From positions 1 through 37,957 of IMG/VR virus record IMGVR_UViG_3300028372_000022: a stretch of DNA of 37,957 nt, one strand, 5' to 3'. This document shows positions 7,311 to 13,762 of the stretch, piece by piece; the first letter of the stretch is position 1, and each line of letters begins with the position of its first letter. The notes beneath the pieces are model-generated. The model saw only the letters and a program-made list of their open reading frames with translations. It was not told the origin of the DNA and did no database searches. This stretch comes from a virus. A program made the position numbers and the translations under genes.

Positions 7311-7364
7311 GACTAAACATTCTCAAACACAAAAGCCAAACAAGATATTCAAGCCAGAGCATGC

Positions 7365-7390
7365 CATTTACTAAAACGTTTTACTTAATG
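7365..7390. repeat. 26-bp imperfect inverted repeat centred on AAAACGTTTT
   Basis: CATTTACTAAAAC is mirrored by GTTTTACTTAATG with 11 of 13 positions complementary; the central 12 bases TAAAACGTTTTA are perfectly palindromic. It could be a protein-binding operator-type dyad or a hairpin. Confidence 0.7.
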
Positions 7391-7394
7391 TATG

Positions 7395-7414
7395 TGTGTT
7401 AGCAAGCTAACACA
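7395..7414. repeat. Perfect hairpin TGTGTTAGC-AA-GCTAACACA
   Basis: Nine complementary bases either side of AA, so an 8-bp stem with loop CAAG is likely. GCAAGC at 7402-7407 can alternatively pair with GCTTGC at 7422-7427, which would break this hairpin. The two structures are mutually exclusive, as in attenuators. No T run follows, so it is not a normal terminator. Confidence 0.75.
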
Positions 7415-7536
7415 AGTTTTCGCTTGCGCTCAAACTACACTATTCTTTCTTTTATTTGTTTTAAGAAGTAATAAAGTAATTGTTTTGCAAGACACGAAGT
7501 GGATTGTTCTTATATTCATCTAGATAGCGGAGTCAT

Positions 7537-7561
7537 AATTCACCCGTACTAGGGGTGAATT
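7537..7561. repeat. Hairpin with 9-bp stem (AATTCACCC / GGGTGAATT)
   Basis: Perfect 9-bp stem with the 7-nt loop GTACTAG, followed by TAATGG rather than a T run. It is the strongest isolated hairpin of the gene-free interval and may be part of a non-coding RNA. Confidence 0.75.
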
Positions 7562-7885
7562 TAATGGAAAAACAGAATTTCATCTGAGTGAGCATCACCA
7601 TCTTAATAAAAGAGATTTGTATTTCTACATCAGAGGCGGTTGACCGGTACCCCTTACTCTAGCTTCACATAATCAACGGAAAGCAGTTAATTCCTATTAA
7701 GCGAAATCACTTGCTCTTGGGTTGTATCTTTTTCACAGAGCCCACATCTTTTAAGCCTTTAGTTAGCTTTTGCCTTCCAGATCATCAACTCTGTCGACGT
7801 TTTACACGCAAACTCTTGATGAGTCGAGCACCCCGACCAAACAGTACTGGTTGTATTGCCTATATGAGCCTAAGTTTGAGAGATG

Positions 7886-8404
7886 TTAAGGATGAGATTT
7901 ACAACGACCTTCAAAATCTACAGTGTTGTGTTCAAAGAAGTCGTCGAAGCCGGTGATACGCCAAGTATTGCCTTGTTTATCAGTGTAATCTAAATGCCTA
8001 ATAGTTGAGAATGATTCTGGTAGCATAAATGCTACATACTTGCCTTTGCGGTTAAATTTCATGAAGAGAATGTTACAATCGCCTGGATCTGCTGCCTCTA
8101 GTGTTTGTTCGAGCCACTGTTCCAAGATAGGAATAGGACTTTTAGTGAAAAGTTGGTGAAAACTAAAATCTGCGTAATTTTTACACTCGCAGTTAAAATA
8201 TTTCCAGTTGTCAGGCGGTGTAATGTCGCCTTTTTGTGCTCTTACTTGACCTTCTGTAAGACTGTCTCGTCGGTGTGCGTTCTTCCCACCAGTGAATGCC
8301 CCTGAGTCAAACACCCGTTTGAAGCTGTCTGAATATGTTTGAGAAAGATAGGTTGCTATCTCTCGTTCAAACGTCTTACCTTTGGTTTTACTTTTACTTG
8401 GCAT
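7886..8404 (-). CDS. PD-(D/E)XK-type nuclease, resolvase-like (putative)
   Basis: 172 aa. The start at 8404 has GGGGGAAGA immediately upstream and overlaps the previous gene by 11 nt. The N-terminal SKSKTKGKTFEREIATYL supplies the conserved acidic helix (E13/E15). K58-G59-D60 followed by a strand, and C72-E73-C74-K75, give the D...ExK core of PD-(D/E)XK nucleases such as archaeal Hjc resolvases and RecB-type domains. Length fits a single-domain nuclease. It is the last gene of the gp55-gp47-gp46 strand, so a role in resolving or trimming recombination intermediates is plausible. T4 uses the unrelated gp49 (endonuclease VII) for resolution, so this could be a replacement. The motif is seen; substrate and role are inferred. 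Confidence 0.6.
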   Translation of the reverse strand: MPSKSKTKGKTFEREIATYLSQTYSDSFKRVFDSGAFTGGKNAHRRDSLTEGQVRAQKGDITPPDNWKYFNCECKNYADFSFHQLFTKSPIPILEQWLEQTLEAADPGDCNILFMKFNRKGKYVAFMLPESFSTIRHLDYTDKQGNTWRITGFDDFFEHNTVDFEGRCKSHP

Positions 8405-8723
8405 TCTTCCCCCTTTGGAGTCTTACGCCTGGCCGCAATCTTTCTTTATAAAAGTTGTCTTGAGCGTCAAGCTGTACTAATTTAGCCAGCTCGATAACTT
8501 CCCTGAGCTTTTTCTGGTAGCTATAGTATGTTCTATAAGAATCACGCTCTAAATACAAGAAATAAGCATCAAAGTATTCAAGATATGCCTTGGCAAAGGC
8601 GTCGTGGGCATCGGTAAACTCTTCATCACTGACAACACGATACTCTTCTGGCTCCTTAGGTGGCGGATGATAGGCGGCAGCCCGCATCCTTGCCATCTTT
8701 TCGTCCATTGACTCTTTTGCCAT
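8394..8723 (-). CDS. Conserved protein of unknown function downstream of gp46
   Basis: 109 aa, predicted largely helical. EKMARMRAAAYHPPPKEPEEYRVVSDEEF is followed by a Tyr-rich helix (KAYLEYFDAYFLYLERDSYR) and a basic C-terminus (RLRPGVRLQRGKNAK). Proteins with this N-terminus occur beside gp46 in marine T4-like phages, without known function. The ATG overlaps the gp46 stop by 1 nt (TAATG) and its 3' end overlaps the nuclease gene by 11 nt, so the three are translationally coupled and cotranscribed. The basic tail would suit nucleic-acid contact; that is speculation. Confidence 0.8.
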   Translation of the reverse strand: MAKESMDEKMARMRAAAYHPPPKEPEEYRVVSDEEFTDAHDAFAKAYLEYFDAYFLYLERDSYRTYYSYQKKLREVIELAKLVQLDAQDNFYKERLRPGVRLQRGKNAK

Positions 8724-10495
8724 TACTCTACAATGTCCACGTCGTTGGCGTATGCTGTAAATCCACCGTCTTTAACTACTTTGAGAATGTGATTCACACG
8801 TCCTACTAGCTCGTCCTTGTGTGAGATAAGGAAAATGTTCTTCTCACGCTCTCTTCCGATCTTCTTTAGTACAGAAAGTGCATTTTCCACTCCTGCTGAG
8901 TCAAGACCACTGTCAATCAGCTCGTCAATGAACAGCAAGTTGACGTTTTGATACAAACTTTCCCAAACATCACGGAAAGCAAAGCTCAGACCAAGTATAA
9001 GCCTGTTTCTCTCGCCTCGTGACAAGTTATCAAAGTCTAAATCCTGACCTAGCTGGGTAATTTCAACGTTCAAGTCGTTTTGGAACGTCACTTGATGCGG
9101 TAATCCCAGTCTATCCAAGTAATATGAGAGCCTGTGGTTCAAATATGCCAAGTTCTGATCAATAATCTTCTTGCGAATAAACGAATCTTTGTTTGTAAGC
9201 AATTTAAGCAGAAATTCTTGATGCTCTTTGTGATTTGTCAAGTCATTTACTGTGCCCCAACTGATTTCTTGAATAGCTTCTGTTTGCAATTCGTCAATCT
9301 GACTTTGATAAGGGTCTTCTTCGTCTCGTTTGCTTTTCAACGCTTGTTCTAAGCTAGCAACGTTGTTTCTATGCTCATATGCTTCTTTCATAGACTCGTA
9401 AAACGTTTGCGGCTTGTGTTCTAGCTCACCAATCTCTTCCATGCTTGCTTGTACTTTGCTTAATTTGTCTGCAACTTCGGTTTGGTAAGCAACAGCGTCA
9501 GATTGTTCCTTCTTTTTCTTGTTAAGAATCTCTTTTTTCTTATCTGCGTGCAATTCTTGACCGCAAGCATAGCAGGTTGCGTCAGCAAGGTCTTCTATAT
9601 CTTTCTCAACCTTGTTTACAGCCTTCTCTGCACGGCTTAGAGCGCTTTCTAAGGTGCTTTGCTCCTTTTGGAGTGCACTGAGCTTGTTATCAAGTTCGGT
9701 CCAATTGGACAGGGTGTCGTGTGCAGCAAGTTCTTCATCAATGTTAAGATGCTCAAGCTCGTCAATCGCCTTTACTAGGTTGTTGATATCTTTATCTTTC
9801 TTAGAGTTCCAAGCACTTCTTTTAGTGCCAAGGCTTTTAATTGTGTGCTCGATCTTGCTGTTTGCTGTCTGAATTGCATCAATCTTGAGCGTTTCTTCGG
9901 TGATTTCTGCCTTTACACTGCGAATCTTTTCTTTAAGAGCTTCTGCTTTTTCAGATAGGATTGTGATTCCCAAGAGTTGCTCAATAATTCCACGCTGGTC
10001 ATTGGTCCTCATGCTGAGAAACGGTTCGGTATAGGTGTTTAAAGCAACAATATGCTTGAACATGTCGTGAGTCATGCCTAAAAGCTCGTTAATCACTTCT
10101 TGAGTTTTACGGCTATCGCCCTGCGACTCGTCTGTCATTGCTTGCTCTTGCTCGTCAATGTAAAATTTGAGAATATTAGGGCTGCGACCTCGCTCTATAC
10201 GATAGTCTAGACCGTCTTTCTCAAAATGCAGTGTAACCAACATGCCTTTGCTGTTAGTCTTGTTGATCAAGTTATTCTTTTTGATATTTGTAAGGGCAGT
10301 GCCGTACAATGCGTAACTGAGAGCGTTGATGATAGAAGTTTTGCCCGTACCATTTCGAGATCCAGTATCGTCACCGCCTTGGTCTAGGTTCTCACCTAAC
10401 ACCAGAGTAAGTTTTTCTTTGTTAAAGTCCACTGCCTGCGACACGTTGCCTACAGACATGAAATTGCGGACTGTTAAATCCTTGATGCGGATCAT
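8723..10495 (-). CDS. gp46: Recombination endonuclease subunit gp46 (Rad50/SbcC-like ATPase)
   Basis: 590 aa, near the T4 gp46 length (560). N-terminal half-ATPase: G34-E-N, then R47-N-G-T-G-K-T-S54 (Walker A, with a short insertion between the two parts). Coiled coil from ~170 to ~440, with a zinc hook CYAC near residue 307. C-terminal half: signature LSRGERNRLILG, Walker B NLLFIDELID, D-loop and switch His in LISHKDEL. It pairs with gp47 to resect DNA ends for recombination-dependent replication. GAGGAA lies 6 nt before the ATG. A micro-ORF copying the first residues lies just upstream (10509-10562). Confidence 0.97.
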   Translation of the reverse strand: MIRIKDLTVRNFMSVGNVSQAVDFNKEKLTLVLGENLDQGGDDTGSRNGTGKTSIINALSYALYGTALTNIKKNNLINKTNSKGMLVTLHFEKDGLDYRIERGRSPNILKFYIDEQEQAMTDESQGDSRKTQEVINELLGMTHDMFKHIVALNTYTEPFLSMRTNDQRGIIEQLLGITILSEKAEALKEKIRSVKAEITEETLKIDAIQTANSKIEHTIKSLGTKRSAWNSKKDKDINNLVKAIDELEHLNIDEELAAHDTLSNWTELDNKLSALQKEQSTLESALSRAEKAVNKVEKDIEDLADATCYACGQELHADKKKEILNKKKKEQSDAVAYQTEVADKLSKVQASMEEIGELEHKPQTFYESMKEAYEHRNNVASLEQALKSKRDEEDPYQSQIDELQTEAIQEISWGTVNDLTNHKEHQEFLLKLLTNKDSFIRKKIIDQNLAYLNHRLSYYLDRLGLPHQVTFQNDLNVEITQLGQDLDFDNLSRGERNRLILGLSFAFRDVWESLYQNVNLLFIDELIDSGLDSAGVENALSVLKKIGREREKNIFLISHKDELVGRVNHILKVVKDGGFTAYANDVDIVE

Positions 10496-10508
10496 TCGAA
10501 GTTCCTCA

Positions 10509-10562
10509 TTAAATTAGTTTTCCACGGCAGCATTCGACAGCTAAATCCTTTATTTTTATCAT
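10509..10562 (-). pseudogene. 17-codon micro-ORF duplicating the start of gp46
   Basis: It reads MIKIKDLAVECCRGKLI then TAA. The first nine residues match gp46 MIRIKDLTV at 7 of 9, and the DNA shares ATGAT and AAGGATTTA at matching places. The ATG is 2 nt after the gp47 stop with no ribosome site, in a position to be coupled to gp47 translation. Interpretation: a fragment of an earlier gp46 start left by tandem duplication or an insertion/excision event, or a leader peptide coupling gp47 to gp46. Confidence 0.55.
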
Positions 10563-10564
10563 TA

Positions 10565-11575
10565 TTAAAGCTCGTTGTAGATGTCTAACAGTAATTTCTT
10601 ATCAAAGTTGTCAGAGTCTATTGCTGTGATTTCATTTGACACAATCTGATCAACACTTTCAAAATGCTCAATGTCGATATCTGTAGAGATTTCCTCTACT
10701 TGCTTTTGCGGAATCAGCGTGATCTCTCTGCAATTATATTGCGAGATAAAAGTTTCTTTGATGAAACTTGCTTCTTCGTATGAGATAGGTACATCAATGG
10801 TTACTCGCAAGTACATCTTTGACTTGATAATGTTGTCTGTGTCGTCTAGCAGCTCAGAAAGTTTGATAGTACGATACTTGGGAGCATCAGGCCAATCCAA
10901 GAAGACAGGTTCTAGATCGTTTTCCTTGTCTAAGATCATCATACCTCTTGCATCATCCCATGCGTCTGCATAGTTGTGAGGAAAGGCATTGCCTATGTAA
11001 TGTATCTTACCTTTTTTCTGACGCTTGTGAAAGTGTCCTGAGAACACATAGTCTTGATGCTGAAAGTGTTGTGCTTTCAAGTCACCGTGATCTGGCATCT
11101 GTACCATAGCATTCATGTAAAAACTAGGAAGCTCAAAGTGACCAAACAAGTATTTTGCTTTTATCTTGGTCATTTGCTTCCACTCGTCGCCTACTAGCCA
11201 AGGTACAAGTGCCACGTCGTCTTTGACTGTGATTTCGTTCACAATCGTTACACCGGGAACGTGCCGTCCAAATTCTACAGAGTGAATGTCACGCTTGTCT
11301 TTGTAGTACAGGTCGTGGTTGCCAGGAAAAAAGAAGAACTGCTCAAAAGCTTCTCCTAATTTCTCTAGTATTCGCAGCGAGCTGTTCATAGTAGACACGT
11401 TCAAAGTGTTGCGATTATGATGATAATCGCCGCAAAAGATGCCGGTTTCGCAACCCGCAGCCTTTGCTTCAGCAATGTACCAATCAATAAATTCTTCACA
11501 GTCGCGGTTGTGAATCTTGGAATTACCTTTAAGTCCAAGGTGTAAGTCTGTGAAAACAGCAGCTTTTTTAAACAT
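10565..11575 (-). CDS. gp47: Recombination endonuclease subunit gp47 (Mre11/SbcD-like)
   Basis: 336 aa, the same size class as T4 gp47 (339). Calcineurin-like metallophosphoesterase motifs are in order: D10-L-H12, G49-D50-Y-H52, G85-N-H87-D88, GHFE, and SGHFHKRQ with its second metal-binding GHxH. It forms the nuclease of the gp46/gp47 complex, which makes 3' single-stranded ends for UvsX-driven recombination and replication. The ATG at 11575 is preceded by GGAGAAAAT. A sigma-70-like promoter sits in the 56-nt gap after gp55, allowing expression before late genes. Confidence 0.97.
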   Translation of the reverse strand: MFKKAAVFTDLHLGLKGNSKIHNRDCEEFIDWYIAEAKAAGCETGIFCGDYHHNRNTLNVSTMNSSLRILEKLGEAFEQFFFFPGNHDLYYKDKRDIHSVEFGRHVPGVTIVNEITVKDDVALVPWLVGDEWKQMTKIKAKYLFGHFELPSFYMNAMVQMPDHGDLKAQHFQHQDYVFSGHFHKRQKKGKIHYIGNAFPHNYADAWDDARGMMILDKENDLEPVFLDWPDAPKYRTIKLSELLDDTDNIIKSKMYLRVTIDVPISYEEASFIKETFISQYNCREITLIPQKQVEEISTDIDIEHFESVDQIVSNEITAIDSDNFDKKLLLDIYNEL

Positions 11576-11594
11576 ATTTTCTCCAATTTTTTAA

Positions 11595-11623
11595 AGTGTA
11601 CAGCACTAAGTCATTGATGTCAA
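11595..11623 (-). promoter_or_regulatory. Sigma-70-type promoter for gp47-gp46 operon
   Basis: Minus strand: TTGACA (11623-11618), a 17-nt spacer, TACACT (11600-11595). The -35 is perfect and the -10 keeps four of six consensus bases. The predicted start near 11588 leaves a short leader that includes GGAG before the gp47 ATG. Confidence 0.65.
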
Positions 11624-11631
11624 GCGATTTT

Positions 11632-12456
11632 TTAGTCAGTGCTATCGTCATTGCGTTTGACTTCTGCTTCCCACTGTCCTGCTTGCTGCCGTGTGTAGCT
11701 TGGAGTGAGGTCGTTCATCTCAAGAATATCGTCACGAATGTTTTGATTGCGCTTTTCGATATTGATAACTCGAACAAAGCTGTTGGTAACTGCGGCTGTA
11801 TAGTATGCAAAGGGGTTGTCTGACTTGCTTTCGTCAAACTGTAACCCGATCTGCGATAGCTGCAAGATAGCCTGCCCACGCATTTCGTCATTGTACGTAT
11901 AACCACGAACGTTGCCCCGGGTAGCATAGCGGTCACAAAGTTTCATCCACATCTTAGCAAGCTCGTTGGTTGCCTGTCCGTGTTCTCTGTCAAAATGACC
12001 TGTTTCCAAGTCCCCATTCCAGTGACTTTTACCAACTAGTCCAAGGTTGCCTTCGTCGTCAAATTTATAATGTTTAAACGGAGGGAAGTTTAGCTTGATC
12101 TTAGTGTCGGCTACTGTCTTTGGTGTGCGCTTCCGGCCTGGCGCATCGGGAATATGGTCAAATGCCATAACGCGGAACACAAGTTCTTCCGTCGTGATGC
12201 TGCTGGCTAAGGTTTCGCACTCTGCTTGCTTAACTTTTTCGCCTGCTAGCTTCCTTCTTTCGTATTCTTGTGAACTTAATCTTTTGGCTTTGTTTGCTTT
12301 AGCTTGCTCGATTACTTCGCCGTTGATTTCATCAGTAGAATTTAAGATAATATCATAACGGTTGTATTCGGGTTTTGTAAAGCTGCAAAAGGTGTTCTTA
12401 GATTTGTGTATCTGTGCTAAAATGTCTTTGTTGTTGAGATAGTTGCGTTTTTTCAA
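11632..12456 (-). CDS. gp55: Late-transcription sigma factor gp55
   Basis: 274 aa from a TTG start (12454-12456). An AGGAG (12463-12467) lies 6 nt upstream, and the protein then begins KKRNYLNNKDILAQIHKSK, the N-terminus I associate with marine-phage gp55. An in-frame ATG at 12513 would extend it by 19 residues but would run through both promoters. Conserved blocks: LVFRVMAFDHIP, VNFPPFKHY-like KLNFPPFKHYKF, and the sigma region-2-like ILQLSQIGLQFDESKSDNPF with NSFVRVINIEKRNQNIRDD. gp55 directs host polymerase to TATAAATA boxes. It is longer than T4 gp55 (185 aa) because of the N-terminal extension. Its C-terminus (EAEVKRNDDSTD) lacks an evident hydrophobic tail like the one T4 gp55 uses to bind the sliding clamp. 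Confidence 0.93.
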   Translation of the reverse strand: MKKRNYLNNKDILAQIHKSKNTFCSFTKPEYNRYDIILNSTDEINGEVIEQAKANKAKRLSSQEYERRKLAGEKVKQAECETLASSITTEELVFRVMAFDHIPDAPGRKRTPKTVADTKIKLNFPPFKHYKFDDEGNLGLVGKSHWNGDLETGHFDREHGQATNELAKMWMKLCDRYATRGNVRGYTYNDEMRGQAILQLSQIGLQFDESKSDNPFAYYTAAVTNSFVRVINIEKRNQNIRDDILEMNDLTPSYTRQQAGQWEAEVKRNDDSTD

Positions 12457-12476
12457 TAGCTTCTCCTGGCTTATAG

Positions 12477-12484
12477 TATTTATA
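12477..12484 (-). promoter_or_regulatory. Perfect late box TATAAATA for gp55, abutting the sigma-70 -10
   Basis: TATAAATACTATAAG on the minus strand, starting at the base right after TATAAT. With T4 spacing +1 is 12471, a 15-nt leader to the TTG. It implies positive autoregulation of gp55 once made. Confidence 0.75.
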
Positions 12485-12513
12485 ATTATAATACACGCGG
12501 TTAATTTTGTCAA
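12485..12513 (-). promoter_or_regulatory. Consensus sigma-70 promoter for gp55
   Basis: Minus strand: TTGACA (12513-12508), a 17-nt spacer, TATAAT (12490-12485): a full consensus match. The start is expected near 12478, about 22 nt upstream of the TTG, leaving room for the AGGAG. Confidence 0.85.
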
Positions 12514-12520
12514 CTAAATA
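12513..12520 (+). promoter_or_regulatory. Late box (ACTAAATA) for the baseplate operon
   Basis: AACTAAATACTTG on the plus strand. +1 near 12526 with T4 spacing, then GGAG (12533-12536) and the ATG at 12546. It shares its first base with the -35 of the divergent gp55 promoter. Confidence 0.6.
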
Positions 12521-12545
12521 CTTGATATAATTGGAGATTATTTTA

Positions 12546-13460
12546 ATGGCAACGAATCCCTACAATGATACACCAGGCCCACCAGGCAATAAAAGACGCC
12601 AACAGGTAGATCAAGACAAGCTAGACTCGCTTTTTCCGCCTACGTCAAGTGTGTCAGAGTTTATTGGCGACACGTTCAACAGCGGTATCGACACAGCAAA
12701 GGAGTTTGCTAGCGAAATAACCTCATCTTTTGGCCTTGCCAAAAAATCACGAAGCAAGAGTATACCAACGTCAGCTACACAAAAGTCTAAAGGCACAGCA
12801 ACAGCGCAGTGGCGAAACACTATTGAGAATCCAGACTGGCGAGTTAAACTTAGTCTGCCTACTCAGTTTACTGCTGACAAGTTACTTGCTCCGCTAGCAG
12901 AAAACAGCGGTCTGGTATTTCCTTATACTCCGACAATCATTCTAGGCCACAGTGCAAATTACAATAGTTTACAGCCTGTACACACAAATTATCCGTTTCA
13001 ACTCTACGAAAATAGTAGTGTACAGGAAATAGTTATTACTGGCGACTTCACTGTAGAGAACGAAAGTGACGGTCGTTATTGGATAGCAGCAATTCATTAC
13101 TTACGAAGTGTTACAAAAATGTTTTATGGCAACGGTGAAAATTCCGGACAGCCGCCACCAAGGGTCTTATTAAACGGCTACGGTGATTTTGTGTTTAACA
13201 ACGTCCCTTGCGTAGTAACAAATTTTACAGTAGACTTACCGTCTGATGTAGATTATATTGCTGTTCCTATGAACGTAACGGCACCACTTGCTGGTGACGG
13301 TCGTTCTGGCAACAACGGTCAAGGCACTGCTTGGGTTCCGAGCTCTAGTCTTATTACTGTTACTGTGATGCCTACTTACAGTAGGTCAGCGGTATCTAAG
13401 TTTAACCTAAACGACTTTGTAAACGGGTCGTACATAACCAAAGGCGGAGGCTTTATCTAA
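12546..13460 (+). CDS. gp48-like baseplate / tail tube cap protein (putative)
   Basis: 304 aa; the start at 12546 follows TTGGAGATT, so an upstream in-frame start at 12531 inside the leader is rejected. The first ~90 residues are Pro/Ser/Lys-rich linker. The folded part starts near WRVKLSLPTQFTADKLLAPL, continues with GLVFPYTPTIILGHSANY, VHTNYPFQLYENSSVQEIVI, HYLRSVTKMFYGNG and PSDVDYIAVP. This series is recognisable in the structural protein that marine T4-like phages list as gp48, which caps the baseplate and starts tube assembly. It opens the baseplate operon and overlaps gp53 by 1 nt. Similarity to T4 gp48 itself is not obvious to me, so the name depends on marine homologues and context. 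Confidence 0.6.
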   Translation: MATNPYNDTPGPPGNKRRQQVDQDKLDSLFPPTSSVSEFIGDTFNSGIDTAKEFASEITSSFGLAKKSRSKSIPTSATQKSKGTATAQWRNTIENPDWRVKLSLPTQFTADKLLAPLAENSGLVFPYTPTIILGHSANYNSLQPVHTNYPFQLYENSSVQEIVITGDFTVENESDGRYWIAAIHYLRSVTKMFYGNGENSGQPPPRVLLNGYGDFVFNNVPCVVTNFTVDLPSDVDYIAVPMNVTAPLAGDGRSGNNGQGTAWVPSSSLITVTVMPTYSRSAVSKFNLNDFVNGSYITKGGGFI

Positions 13461-13762
13461 TGGCAAAGTACGCACCAACTAGTCCATGGGCAGACACAAG
13501 AATTACCAACCTCGGAGCACTTGACGTGTTGACAATACGTGCTGTTCCTGCAGAAAGCGATGATGCAAAATATACCTTAGAAACCCAGTACACTTATCGT
13601 CCAGATTTATTAGCATACGACATTTACGGGTCACCGAAATTATGGTGGGTTTTTGCACAGCGTAACATGGACGTAATTAAAGATCCAGTGTATGATATGG
13701 TTGCAGGAACTACAATATATCTGCCTAAAGCAGATACGTTAAAAGACCTTTTAGGAATATAA
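13460..13762 (+). CDS. gp53: Baseplate wedge protein gp53 (LysM-like)
   Basis: 100 aa. YTYRPDLLAYDIYGSPKLWW followed by VFAQRNMDVIKDPVYDMVAG and TIYLP is the gp53/LysM-like signature of T4-type baseplates. It is shorter than T4 gp53 (196 aa) but usual for marine relatives. gp53 joins neighbouring baseplate wedges around the hub. The ATG overlaps the upstream stop (TAATG) and the stop abuts the next ATG without a gap, so translation is coupled through three genes. Confidence 0.85.
   Translation: MAKYAPTSPWADTRITNLGALDVLTIRAVPAESDDAKYTLETQYTYRPDLLAYDIYGSPKLWWVFAQRNMDVIKDPVYDMVAGTTIYLPKADTLKDLLGI

Larger units (their letters stand above)
7311..7885. other. 575-base gene-free convergent interval, structured
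   Basis: No convincing ORF on either strand. A TTG-started frame over 7711-7956 has no ribosome site and runs antisense into the nuclease gene. The interval lies between convergent transcripts. It holds a 26-bp inverted repeat (7365-7390), a 20-nt perfect hairpin (7395-7414) and a 9-bp-stem hairpin (7537-7561). The right half (about 7620-7885) has no repeat or tRNA-like structure I can name. No obvious terminator for the leftward nuclease operon was found. Its size is unusual in this tightly packed genome, so a non-coding RNA, an origin-like site or a decayed gene are all possible. Confidence 0.6.

Noticed and set aside
7525-7600. Possible tRNA ending in CACCA
   Set aside because: No acceptor pairing and no T-loop GTTCGA-type sequence.
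7814-7848. Hammerhead ribozyme-like sequence (CTTGATGA, GTCG/CGAC stem, CAAAC)
   Set aside because: It has an extra U in the CUGAUGA core and CAAA in place of GAAA, and no flanking stems I and III could be drawn.
7711-7956. 81-aa plus-strand frame starting with TTG
   Set aside because: No ribosome site, no recognisable pattern, and it runs antisense into the nuclease gene.
12457-12513. ATG-started extension of gp55
   Set aside because: It would translate through the sigma-70 -10 and the late box. The TTG at 12456 has AGGAG at 6 nt and matches the family N-terminus.
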